Source of the DNA: Marsupella aquatica
Taxonomy: Eukaryota; Marchantiophyta
NCBI GenBank assembly: GCA_973895155.1
Contig: OZ316891.1
Coordinates: 29,326,001-29,390,000, forward strand
DNA length: 64,000 nucleotides
Direction: 5' to 3'
The notes under the pieces were generated by a model. It made no database searches and was not told the DNA's origin. It saw nothing but the letters and a program-made list of their open reading frames with translations. Position 1 is the stretch's first letter, and each line of letters starts with the position of its first letter. The position numbers were made by a program, and so were the translations under genes. Positions 46,501-57,030 of this stretch are shown one piece after another.

Positions 46501-46965
46501 CATCAGTGTCCAATTGATTCAGCCCACAAGTGTCTTCTCTGTGTTTGCTCTACAACATGTTTGCGAATAAACACTGAGCCAAAATGGTCAGGGGGCAACA
46601 TTGGCTCCCCGGCCGAAAGTGTGACAACCACAGTTTTGGATGTCCGCACACTTTTGGTGGACCTCCGTTTGGGGACATTACCGGGCAGCCCATATGGGCC
46701 CGCGGGTCCAAAATTGAGACCCCCTATCGAAAGGCAGGAGGAGCTGTGAGCGACGGATCTTTTCGCATCGGCCTGCTCGTCCAGAATCTTCTCGCATCGG
46801 GCCGAAGTACAAGGAATCTGGCATTCCAGCCAATGATTCTCAAACAGCCACCAGCTGTTGCATAAACAATGTACGTGTGGTGATGAGTGTCCTGCCACCT
46901 GTCCTGGCGTGGCATCCCCACATGCCAACACCTGTTAGGGGGGGACAAGTGGCACCGTCCTCACC
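46501..46965. other. GC-rich island with overlapping open frames, unassigned
   Basis: This block is visibly GC-richer than its flanks and is open in several frames on both strands (for example a 142-codon frame on -). None shows a motif I recognise and there are no clear splice signals. It may be a piece of a foreign or older transposon. Left unassigned. Confidence 0.4.
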
Positions 46966-46989
46966 TGCCCACTCATCATCATCTCCTAA

Positions 46990-47846
46990 AGAAAACTATT
47001 AGACAATCACTCTCTTCCCAACTTGACGAAGCATAGAGAGTAGACCCTCTTATTATATTGCATGTCGTTCGGCACTGTCGTTTCTGTTTGGCAATCTGCG
47101 TTTTAGGTCTGCAATTGCAATCCGGCCTGCAAAATACGCTTTGATGATGAGCTGATTTAGAGTGTCGAGAGAGTTCTGAATTGATGTCCTGCAGCGAGCT
47201 TTTGACTGAGTTACAATCTTGCTGTGAAATCGAGCTCGTGAATTTCCATTGAGGGACTTTTGGGAAGAGAAGAAAGTTTGGAGCGAAGGGGTTCGATCAG
47301 TGCAGCCGCAATTACTTCAGAGGCGTTTGTGGGTCCCGTTAGTCAAGGAGAGGAAGTTTCAGGGCCGCCGTTGTGAGAGAGAAGAGGCAGAGAGAAGAGT
47401 GGTCGATACAATCGCATCTCCCATCGTGGGACCCTGGTCGAGAGACCTCATGCACAAGTGGGTTTCATTTGTAACACACACAGCAGAAAGCATCAGGAGA
47501 GCAGAGACGAAGTGAGATTCTGTTGCCTGAATCACTTAGAGAGCGAGAGACTGAGAGAGAAGCCGTAACAGGAGGGACTAGGGTAATTTTCGTTACCCGT
47601 GAGATTGAGCGATTGAGACAGAGAGATAAAGGGTACGACGGTAAGGACTAGCTTGGTGGCTGTTAGCCGTAGGGGAGCTGGGACAATCGAGAGGGGTGGC
47701 CACCAGGGCAATCACGTGGCAGTGATCCTTGTGGCAGTCTCAGGAGTGGAAGTAGGAAGAGCTACCGAAATTGATCTGGATCGGGAACTTCAATCGGAGA
47801 TTCAGCTGGTTGGACTGAAATAAGCAGATACCAGAGTACGTGCAAT
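46990..47846 (+). promoter_or_regulatory. Probable promoter and long purine-rich 5' leader
   Basis: 'CTTATTATATTGCATG' near 47,048 is a possible TATA region. The following 700 bases are rich in GAGAGA on the + strand, as in long plant leaders. They end at the short first coding exon beginning at 47,847. No extended frame is present. Confidence 0.35.
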
Positions 47847-50549
47847 ATGGCGGGTTCAGGTACTGTTGGCCTTTAAATTATCCCAACTTGGTGTGAATTT
47901 GAGTATACTACCTATCTTGTTGTCACGGCACACAGGCCGCTGTTGATGTTGGGTTTTCAGTTTTGAGGGCTTCAGAAGAGGTTTCTGCTCTGTTATTCAG
48001 TACGTTTCTTCTGTCTGTTCCTGTCTGTTCCTCTTTGCCGCGCCCATGTGATAGAGATTCGTTCACTGTTCCTGTCCCTGGTCTCAAATGTGACAGCACC
48101 TCTTTTGTTATTCCACGACTTTTCAGTCGATCTGATATCTGCTACTTATCCTCTTTCACTTCACCACTGCTTCTACACCTACAAACATGATTCCCATAAT
48201 AATTGCCATCTCAATCATCATAACCCTGTACTTCTATGATTTCCCTGATCCAAAGGCTTGGTTTGATCATTGGAGGTCTCACTCCCGCTCCCGTCCAGGT
48301 CTGATCTATTGCTCCCAACGCTTTATTGAAGATCTTATTGGAGGAACGGTTAATGCCTATGCACTGTATTTCCACTTCTTTCTCCAGTCCTCGAAAATTC
48401 TGGCTTCGAAAGGGTGACGGTGGTTTTGAAAAGACAGGTGAACATGATCTCGGTTTTGTGCAGGTGGACAGGAGAAAGTCCGGAGTCACCTGGAGGAGAA
48501 GGTTCCCGAGAAACAAGGGTTATTGGGCAGAGTAAGTATTCGCTGGAGCCTACTCTGATGCAATTGATGATATGACTCGCTTCCTTATTTTCACGTTGAG
48601 GGCCTTCGTGTGATAGTTGTCACCATTTCGATCCTAAATCAGCCTGTCGTTTGATAAACACAAAGCTCATCACCCACAACAAGACCGCGCTTTCGCTCCG
48701 CGTTTGTTTACAACCAAGTACCATCTGGACTCGCAGTGTTCTCTTCTTGAAAATCATTTCAGCATATCCATCATGAGGCAGACTTAGTTGTCACTTTTCC
48801 AGCCCACGGTTCTTAGAACTATGACTCGCTATGAACAAAATTGGTTTATCTGTCATGATGTAGATTTTGCCCAGATTACACGGTTATGTAGTGAAGGTTT
48901 TGCGGATGGAATTTGAGAAGTAGACTCAAAAAAAGTTAGACCTCCTTGGTACCTTATAATTTCCTGAGCTGGTTTTGGAGCTGCCAGGCATCTGCAATTT
49001 CAACTTAGAGTTTGTGCTATGGAGCCGCTGCGCTTTACTGGATCTCAAGGGGTCGTGTCGAAGATTCATTTCTCAAAGGAGATTAATATTTTTAAACGTT
49101 TATGATCGTTTACGTAAGCTTTAGAAATGAAGCAAGTTCATTACCGGAATCTGGAAAGTTATGCAACGTATAAGCTATTGGTAGCACGCGTTTCGTGAGT
49201 GTTGGGTGGAATTGGAAGTGAATTGCCCGTGGGTTGCTGTAGGTGAAGGACAGTCTAAATTTTACAAAGCACTTGGGATTCATTTCCGACCTTGATTCAC
49301 CAGCAAGTCAAGCAGCCTTGGCTGAAGAGCGTGAGAGAGAAGAACGAGAAGGGGTGAAGGTGGAGGTTCCGCAGGCACCAATATCTGAACGGGTCATGCA
49401 AGGCGTAACAAATGTGGCAAATACTGCCTCTGTAATTGCAACTGGTGCATCTGGAGGTGTGGCTCCTAGAGGCCAAGAACTTCCAGAGGAAGCCGAATCA
49501 GGTAAAGGCTGCACTTTCGATTACTTCTCACCGTTGTTACTACATTTCGTGTGTTCCAAACTAATAGTGTAGATTTCAACAACTTAGATGTTGACGGATT
49601 GAGCTCAGGAGAAAGTTTCTGTGTACAGAAAATTCATGTTTTGCAAAGATAATGTAAAGAAAATATTGAGTTTAAGGTTCTTGCAGAGAGAAACATCTTA
49701 ACCTTGGATTGCAGACATCGTCACATTTCCAGATGAATTAAATCTTGAAAGGAGAAGTTGATGAGAACCCAGTAAATATCATTCATTTGAGCACGAATTT
49801 TCCTGAAAGGAGCAATTTATAAGAACCCAGTGGGTGTCATGCATTTTGAGCTCAAAATAGTTGGCATTTAACAGTAATTTCTCTAAGTTTCCCAAATTTC
49901 TTCGGTGGACACATCCCTAGAAGGTAGCGTTCACATTCATTCCAGTCTTACCGGTTTACTTTCGGTTTACTTCTGTGAGGTTCCCTGCTCCGCTGGGAGA
50001 AACTGTGAGTCCCTGAAGTAAAGTATTTTCACTGCTCACACAGTTGTGACTGTAATGTCTACATCAACATATTATTTTCAGAATTCGTATGCATTCCAAT
50101 TATAAATACATCTGACGAGATGTGTGATTGATGTCCATAAGGAAATGTGTTGTTGTTATTGTGTTGTAGATGATTCTCTTGGACATCCAGTATCAGGCAC
50201 TGCTGGTGACAAAGGTCAGGAACCCGGACATCCAAAGTCAATTGTATCAGGCACTGCTGGTGACAAAGGTCTGGAACCCGGACATCCAGAGTCAATTGTA
50301 TCAGGCACGAATAGTGACAAGAAGCAGGACCTTACAAATGCACCAACGCCGAAGCAGTCCGAGCAGCAACAGAAACATTCTTGGACCCACAGAGCAGGCC
50401 ACAAAGATCACGAAGCGGAAGCAGCTGAGAAAGACGGTCATTCATTTTCCAAATGGGCAGTTCGTACTGCCCAGAAGCTTGGGCATGTAGTGGCCTCAAA
50501 AGACCTGACGGACGATCCGTCTGTAGAGGCGAAGCCGGGAAAGAAATGA
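47847..50549 (+). CDS. Small hydrophilic, charge-rich protein with internal repeats (LEA-like)
   Basis: Exons: 47,847-47,859; 48,464-48,531; 49,243-49,501; 50,170-50,549; phases close, giving 239 residues. The first coding exon is only 13 bases (MAGS plus one base). Exons 2-3 encode 'SHLEEKVPEKQGLLGRVKDS', then an Ala/Glu/Arg helix (ALAEEREREEREGVKVEV) and 'NTASVIATGASGGVAPR'. Exon 4 carries two and a bit copies of an 18-residue repeat, SGTAGDKGxEPGHPxSIV, encoded by 54-base DNA repeats at 50,184-50,300. A Lys/His/Glu-rich end, KPGKK, follows. There is no signal peptide or membrane segment. Composition (Gly, Glu, Lys, His; no Cys) recalls late-embryogenesis-abundant stress proteins, but I do not recognise a named family, so function is open. 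Confidence 0.65.
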
Positions 50550-51045
50550 GCTGAACGGGTGGTAAGACAAATTTCTGTGAGCACCGTTCCTATCTTCATC
50601 ATCAGCATCAGGAATTGAGCATAATTCTTTGGCCGCGCACAGCAATTGAAGATTCGTTGTGGTCAGCCCCGACTGTACTGTGATCAAGAGAGTTTAAGCA
50701 CCAAAACCTGACAGTTTGTGCAAGGATTTGGGCCAAAGGGATGTAGAAGCCGGTCTTTCGGCAGCTCAAAGTCTATCTGTGAGCTTGCAACCCTGAAACA
50801 ACAATTGGGTTCCTTTTAAGTCGAACATTATTCTCCCTAACTCCACGGAGTATTGAGAGTGCAAGGAGAGGTTCGATTTCGCAAGCATTGAAGCGAAGGT
50901 AGAAGGATACTCTAGAAGGCTGTGACTCTTCTGTTGAAAACTTCTGCAATTACCCAGTGGAAAGACGCTACAAATCACTAGACAGTGCTTAGAATTCTTG
51001 AGCGCGGTGGTAACTTCTGATTAATCTAAAAGAACAACTTTTATT
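50550..51045. other. 3' region of preceding gene, no other gene seen
   Basis: Presumed 3' untranslated and intergenic DNA. No repeat or exon was identified. Confidence 0.4.
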
Positions 51046-51350
51046 GGGGACCTCTAACTGCGTCACTTTTTCAGTGGTGGTACACTTGTAATGAATTTCA
51101 AGCATACTTTGGGGACCTCTAACTGCGTCACTTTTTCAGTGGTGGTACACTTGTAATGAATTTCAAGCATACTTATGAACATGTTCGAACTGGAATCGTT
51201 AAACAAAATATGAAAATAAGTTCGTCTTGGAAGCTGAATTTGTATCTTGTGAAACGATTAGATCACGTGGTAAGAATGTTCATTGCTCAAATATGAAAAT
51301 AAGCACGTCCTCGAAGTTGAATTTGTATCTTGTGAATACGATTAGATTTC
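51046..51350. repeat. Exact 65-base tandem duplication and adjacent diverged duplication
   Basis: The unit GGGGACCTCTAACTGCGTCA ... AAGCATACTT is repeated without a mismatch at 51,046-51,110 and 51,111-51,174, so the duplication is recent. Immediately after, a unit of about 80 bases with 'AAATATGAAAATAAG' and 'TTGAATTTGTATCTTGTGAA' is present twice (51,207 and 51,290) with more divergence. Confidence 0.92.
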
Positions 51351-52082
51351 ATGATGAGAACGCTCTGGAAAAGTCTAGGTCGAAGCTGTGGACGAAGGAT
51401 GTCGTGTGCTAGAGTGCAGGATGTATCCCCGTTCCTTCCCTGATGGGTGTGAACTCTATACTCTCCGACTGATGAGAATTTACATCATTTACTCGTCTGA
51501 AGATTTCGAAGTAAAGTAATTTCTCCTCGATATCACTAATCTAAAGTGGCATCGTCGGCTTTGCCACATGTAAGATATGTATTAGCGATTGCTTTTACAA
51601 GATTTGCCCAGACGTCTCATCTCACTTCACATACTGCGCATGCAGCGGAAGGTAGGTGGATGAGTGTACGCATAGTACGTCCGACAAGGATTTCTCGTAG
51701 AGGGTAAGGTGGATAAGTAGTGGAGAGTCTCACCCATTGCCAAAACTATCTTTTCACGAGCCAATATACGATTCCCGAGACTACTTGACAACCATCTCGT
51801 CTCCAACAAAACCCTCCGAAATTGGGCCATGCTTGTAGTGGGACCGATACCTCGGACGCTTCGGATGTCAAACTTCTAGTCCCGATTTCCAAACGGACGC
51901 TTCGGATCGAGCTACGTTGCCCACTCATTACAATTTTCGCATGGGCGGGAGATGGTTTTCTGTCCTGCTTCCAAAACTGTCGCGGAATATTGTGGAATCC
52001 AGAGCAGTCATTGAAAAGCGAATTCTGACAATCGAGGATGAAACCCACCTCGGTAGCTGACAAATTGCTCCCAAAATTTAGA

Positions 52083-53910
52083 TCAACTGTTTCTGTGTTT
52101 CGTCCCATTGCCATTATCAATATCCATTCTGATTTTGGCGTGTTTGCCAGATATAAATGCATTGTACACAAATACAGATTCTGGAGAAACCTGTCTACGT
52201 GTAGAGCAAACAAAATCTGATGGGCGGTCGAGAATTATTGTTGCGGACAGGTAAGAAAGATAGTACTGTATCCAATCCAATGAAGAAACAGTAGGCCCAC
52301 CTGTATTCGAGGTCTCCACATCTTCAGGACAGCAGTGACGTTCCTATAGAGTCCAGTGGAGCAGTCTGAAAGGAACCCACATTCTCCAGAAATGGGCTTG
52401 ACCGGGTCTTCCGTGAAACCGCGTGCCAGGATGTCCTTTAGGAACTTGTAAACCTGACGGGGAACAATGTACCGGATTTTGCAGGAGTGGGGCCAGCTTA
52501 CACGGCATGGCAGAAGAGCATGTTTCATGTTGATAAAGTAAATAAGTAATCCCAAAATTGAGATAACGGATGTCATCGTACACGTCTATAAAGATGCTTT
52601 TTCTAAGAGCTTTCGGCTAAAATGTTACATCGATCTGATGAGTTTATATCGTGGCCAGATGATACGTCAGTCGCACATGCTTATTATATTTGCAAGGGAA
52701 AGGACGTCCATCAAAGCAAATTCAGCCAGATTTGACAATGATGTGCATTTGCGCAGGTTTGTGTACGTTTGTCAAATACAACTGTTCATTTAATCAAACT
52801 AAAACAAACCGCAGACAACAGTCCAACTGCAGTAAGTAATCGTCAAGACATTACAACCAGATAACCTTGGTCACATTCCAACCTACGACTTTCTGGTATC
52901 AACAAGCCCCCTTACAGTGACCGCCGTAAAGAAGAAAGTCAGAAAGGGAGAGGGCACGGTCAACCCTTCAGCTCTTTAAGTAGATTTTATGGGAACGTCA
53001 AATCAAATACTGTAGTAATTTGAAAAGACCTTCGAAGCGTGAAAGTGGACAGTAGTTGTGCCAACAATCTTCACTGACCAGAACCATTCATGTCCACATT
53101 CTCCGCAATCTCAGAGAGGATCCAAACACGACAGTAAAAATATTTTCAGAAAATGAGACCTGTATTCAAATTGAGTAAGTACATTGCAGGGAGAGCTTTT
53201 CGTGTATCGAGGGATAATGGATGATGGCAACAGTAATGAATAGACAAAGCCCAGCCCCATGATATGAATCACATATGCTCCAGTAGAGAGAGTTGATGAC
53301 CGTTGACTGGTATTTCGATGTACAAAAAATTCTGCAGAACGTAGCACAGATGCAGTTGGTAAGACAACCCACAAATTGATTCGCCATGATCAGTTTAGGT
53401 GCACATGAGACCTTGGGTGACAAACAGGTTCAATCGAGAACACAAATGCATCACCAAAACCTTCAGCATCGATTACCAGTAGTTACGAAAATGCCGGCGA
53501 ACTGAAAATCCCATCAGAACAAACGAAAGATAGCTTGCACAAACGTTCATACTCAAACTTAAGTAATTAAAAGCCCATACCTGATTATCGGTGGGAGCTA
53601 GACAGGTTTAGCTCTGGAAAACGGTGCTTCCTCATAGTGATTCTCTCATCACATGGTCATCTCTCATCACATAGTCATGGAGACAGCAGTGTCTTCCATC
53701 CAGGCTTTCTTGTACCATCGACGAGTGAAAGTGGCAGAAATAGAGATCTCCAAAAGGGATATCAACATCGAAACTCGGAAGACCGAGGTGATTCCCAACA
53801 GTGCAAACATAGACCTCCTGGAACACTCTTCGTATTATCAACTCGATGTGTCTCGATGTGTCACTCCCAGAAACTACGAGGTCGTCCACCTGATCCGATA
53901 ATGACGTCAA
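52083..53910 (-). CDS. Unrecognised gene, partial exon set
   Basis: Four segments read as coding, with balanced codons and splice signals. These are about 53,910-53,671 (contains RRVFQEVYVCTVGNHLGLP and IPFGDLYFCHF); 53,331-53,273 (LYIEIPVNGHQLSLLEH); 52,496-52,301 (KFLKDILARGFTEDP, SGECGFLSDCSTGLYRNV, LKMWRPRIQ); 52,190-52,083 (VSPESVFVYNAFISGKHAKI, ending KHRNS and TGA). The last two join in phase with CAG|GTGGGC and GTAGACAG. The start codon and possible exons at 52.6-53.2 kb were not found, so the model is incomplete. There is no signal peptide or motif I can name. It lies on the same strand as the TPR-SET gene, 0.8 kb downstream of it. The product is unknown; it could also be a decaying gene. 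Confidence 0.4.
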
Positions 53911-54732
53911 CCACCAAGAGCAACTTCACTAGTTTCGTGCCCACATAAACCTCTAAATCCATCACTTATCCACTGCTGTAACTAGCGTGACCTCTCCCAA
54001 TTCGTCAATAGACAAGGTCAGAGCCGATGACCGAACAAAACGTGCCTTGACATTCACCAACCGTCCATTTTTATACTCTGGCTATCTCTGGATCTTCCTC
54101 TCCGCAATGCACGCCTCTCACAAAATTGGCACGCAACCGAGAGCAGAGATCATCTAAGCCTAGTAGGCGAGATGCTACTTCAAAGCTCATCCTTCGAGAA
54201 CGACCACTTAGGGGCCTCGATTTGCCGCATTAGTGACAATCTACTACGCTTCCCATTTCCGAGAGCTCTATTCAACAAAATCATAGCCACATTAATCGCT
54301 GAAGGAAAAATGTTTCCTCAAAAATCTCACGGAGCTGTACCTCCATCCCACCTCTAGCAACTTACTCCCATACGGAAGATTCAGCTCCTGACGCGTCCGG
54401 AAACACGCTAATAGACGCATCGCGAGCGTGCTCTGACGATTTCTAAGTTCAGTAAACACTAGAGGGATTCGAAAAACGTTCGGGAGGAATTAACTTTGAT
54501 CAACGCAAGGGAGTCCCAGCGAAGTGGCATAAAATACAGTGGTAGAGTGATTTGCCAATTCGATCATAACCGAGAACTCGCAGAGGCTGATCCAAACGGT
54601 TAAGCAGATCGAGAGATGTAAATACTCGCAAAGAACTTCTCTGGGCCTCACCTAGGTCAACGAAATACCCAATTGGGGAAGAGGCCTCAGGGAGATATCC
54701 GACGAGGATAAAGACGAGCTCGGGACAGGAGG
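53911..54732. other. Intergenic between two - strand genes
   Basis: This probably holds the 3' untranslated region of the TPR-SET gene and the promoter of the unrecognised gene. A frame on - at 54,500-54,739 has no motif. No repeats were noted. Confidence 0.4.
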
Positions 54733-56559
54733 TTAGCACCGGTCACAGGAATGTACAGAACCGGCCGATTCATGGAAATACTGAATTAATGCTTCGAGAG
54801 CTTTCCTACTAGTCTGAGCGCCATACGCAGTGCGGAAGATATCTATCACCCGCTTCTCGGTCTTCACGTACTCCTCGCTGCTTCTCCCGTGAAGGAGCGC
54901 CGCCTCTCGGAGCAGATCACAAGAATACTCCAAACCCCAGACATTAGCAGCAGACACGGACGTTATAGAATCAACAAGAGCCCAAAGCACTAGAACCCTC
55001 GCCTTTGGATCGTTCTTCAACGCAGCAGCTTGAGCGACGTAGGCGTAAATGCAAGAAGCAACGGTCCAATGCCTCTGCTCCGGTTGCAGATTAGCTCTAG
55101 AATTCACAATCTCCACAGCTGAATTGTACATGGCGGTCACATCCTTGGAGCTGACCTGGGGCTTGACGACCGTCTCCTCTTCATCGTGCCAAGAGGGTTT
55201 AACCCGAATAAGGTCATTGAATCTCTTCTCCAATCGCTCTATAGCGACAATCCCTTGCTCAAATTCACACCGCCTGCAGGTACACTGGAAGCCCCACTCC
55301 TTGGCGGATTCTTGTCTCGTGTCCACCGAATCCAACAATCCGAAGTAATTTATCGTCAGCTCTTCCCCCGCCGAAATGTGTCGTGCTGCTCGGACGAACA
55401 TGGCGTTGCCTATGTGCATCCGCAGACAATTCGGGACGCAAGAATGGTTCATGAATGCTGCTAGCGGCCACAATCCTCTCCGCCTCGCTCTCTCAGAATC
55501 GTAATACTCGCTGATGTCTGCTGTGTGTCCATACAGGTCGAGCGCACTGTAATGCGCCACGCCCCAGATTCTCAAGATGTCGACGTCAACCTCAGCACTC
55601 TCTGCGGTCGAGTACCCAGTGGTCCACTCTCCGCCGGGCCTGAAGAGGTCCATCGGGGGAATTCGCATGTCCAGTTGACAATTATCGTACGCAAGGGAGT
55701 ACAGCTGCTTTCTAGCCTTAGGGGAACATCTCGCAACCTCGGCGAGCTTGGAGATCAAATGCTCGTCTTCGTGCTCGCTCTGGTAGTGCAGGCCCTGGTG
55801 CAGCAGCGAAGGCTCTGGCAAAATGAATGCCATTGCTAGCGCATTGCTCACGAAGAGCAGGTCCCCGGCCGCGACGTCTTTGGTGAGGATGAGGCCCCTT
55901 CCCGCGTTCTTCACTTTCGAAATCTGAACCGGACCAACGTAATCACAGCAGGGATTGAGGGGGCCCTTGCATCCGATGAGGTAGAAGTCGGAGAGATTGT
56001 AATCGCCTAACATAGTCTGCTGCATGCAGATCTTCGTCCGCTTCATGGCCTTCTCGATGTCGCAGTCCTGCTTGGGTGCGAGCTGGTGAGCCGCGGCGAA
56101 GCTGTGGTGTGCCAGCTCGTACTCCTCCAGCCCCTCATATGCTTTCCCTCGGCGGTTCAAGCTCTTAGCATTGCTCGGGTCCAGCTCCAGCGCCCTCTCG
56201 GCATCGAGGAGTGCGTTTCGGAAATTCCTCAGCCGCAAATGGCTCTCTGCGCGATTCGAGAACGCGAGCTCCAGCGTCCTCCTCACTTGCTGCTCTGCTC
56301 CTCCTGAATTGTGATCGCCGTTCTGCTCCGCCGCTCCACTTCTACCACTCTCCTCGCCCTTCAACTCCTTCCCTGCCACCCCTTGCGCCCACTCCACAAC
56401 CCCATCCGTGGTGGCCTCGAGACACTCAGTGACACACCTCGTGTAGCACTCAATCGCCTCCTCATAATTCCGCTGAGCGAAAAGCTGATTCCCATCACCC
56501 CGGAGCCCGTTCAGCCGCAATGCGAGGCTCTCCACATCTTCCTTCATCGTTTCTATCAT
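54733..56559 (-). CDS. TPR-SET domain protein (SMYD-like lysine methyltransferase), intronless
   Basis: A single uninterrupted frame of 608 codons from the first ATG (MIETMKEDVE); the frame is open a further 22 codons upstream through a poly-Gly stretch but has no ATG there. Tetratricopeptide repeats lie at about 18-50 (GDGNQLFAQRNYEEAIECY) and 94-168 (AFSNRAESHLRLRNFRNAL, RRGKAYEGLEEYELA). They are separated by a Gly/Glu low-complexity insert. The SET domain at about 209-406 has KNAGRGLILTKDV, the invariant NHSC (371-374) and ELTINYF (400-406). A post-SET CxCxxC cluster (C426, C428, C431) follows, then a C-terminal helical region. These residues bind S-adenosylmethionine and zinc, so activity is plausible. 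Substrates of plant TPR-SET proteins are poorly known. The key motifs are intact, so it is unlikely to be a dead retrocopy. Confidence 0.94.
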   Translation of the reverse strand: MIETMKEDVESLALRLNGLRGDGNQLFAQRNYEEAIECYTRCVTECLEATTDGVVEWAQGVAGKELKGEESGRSGAAEQNGDHNSGGAEQQVRRTLELAFSNRAESHLRLRNFRNALLDAERALELDPSNAKSLNRRGKAYEGLEEYELAHHSFAAAHQLAPKQDCDIEKAMKRTKICMQQTMLGDYNLSDFYLIGCKGPLNPCCDYVGPVQISKVKNAGRGLILTKDVAAGDLLFVSNALAMAFILPEPSLLHQGLHYQSEHEDEHLISKLAEVARCSPKARKQLYSLAYDNCQLDMRIPPMDLFRPGGEWTTGYSTAESAEVDVDILRIWGVAHYSALDLYGHTADISEYYDSERARRRGLWPLAAFMNHSCVPNCLRMHIGNAMFVRAARHISAGEELTINYFGLLDSVDTRQESAKEWGFQCTCRRCEFEQGIVAIERLEKRFNDLIRVKPSWHDEEETVVKPQVSSKDVTAMYNSAVEIVNSRANLQPEQRHWTVASCIYAYVAQAAALKNDPKARVLVLWALVDSITSVSAANVWGLEYSCDLLREAALLHGRSSEEYVKTEKRVIDIFRTAYGAQTSRKALEALIQYFHESAGSVHSCDRC

Positions 56560-57030
56560 CAAAATCTCACCACCACCTCCACCTCCACCACCAGTACCAC
56601 CAACCAAAACCTCGTTCCACTTCAATCTAATCCGCAGCAGAGAGGGCTCCGACCTCCGGAAGAATTGAAGAATTTCAAGATTTCACGAAACCCCTCGTGG
56701 CAATCTCTTTCTCCGAACCCCAACGGAGAGCGCGCCCAAGCTATACATGCGGCGAAGCGCCTCAAAGAACCCTTTCGGAGCGACCATCGAACAGAAGACT
56801 CCTCCTCCTCGTCCGCAGCAGAAGCAGCAGCAGCACACGCCATCGCTACGATTCTCTCACTACTGTACATTTGCTCTTCCTCACTCTCTTCCTTTCTTCT
56901 CTCTTCCTCCTCTGTTCACTACTGTACTGCGCTTGACCGGGAGTATAGTCTACTCTTCCTAAGTGCACGCACCCCTCCTGGGCAGAAGCCTGGGCCCTTG
57001 CAATTACGTGTGGTTTGCACTACGTCATAA
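56560..57030 (-). promoter_or_regulatory. Leader and promoter region of TPR-SET gene
   Basis: On the gene's (-) strand this stretch is purine-rich with GGTGGTGG and GAGGAGGA runs; the + strand has matching CTTCCTC tracts at 56,875-56,925. A + strand open frame of 239 codons at 56,311-57,030 overlaps the gene antisense and is Ser/Leu/Pro low-complexity, judged an artefact. No TATA box was assigned. Confidence 0.4.

Noticed and set aside
56311-57030. 239-codon + strand frame antisense to the TPR-SET gene
   Set aside because: Overlaps the start of a strongly supported gene on the other strand and is Ser/Leu/Pro low-complexity without motifs.
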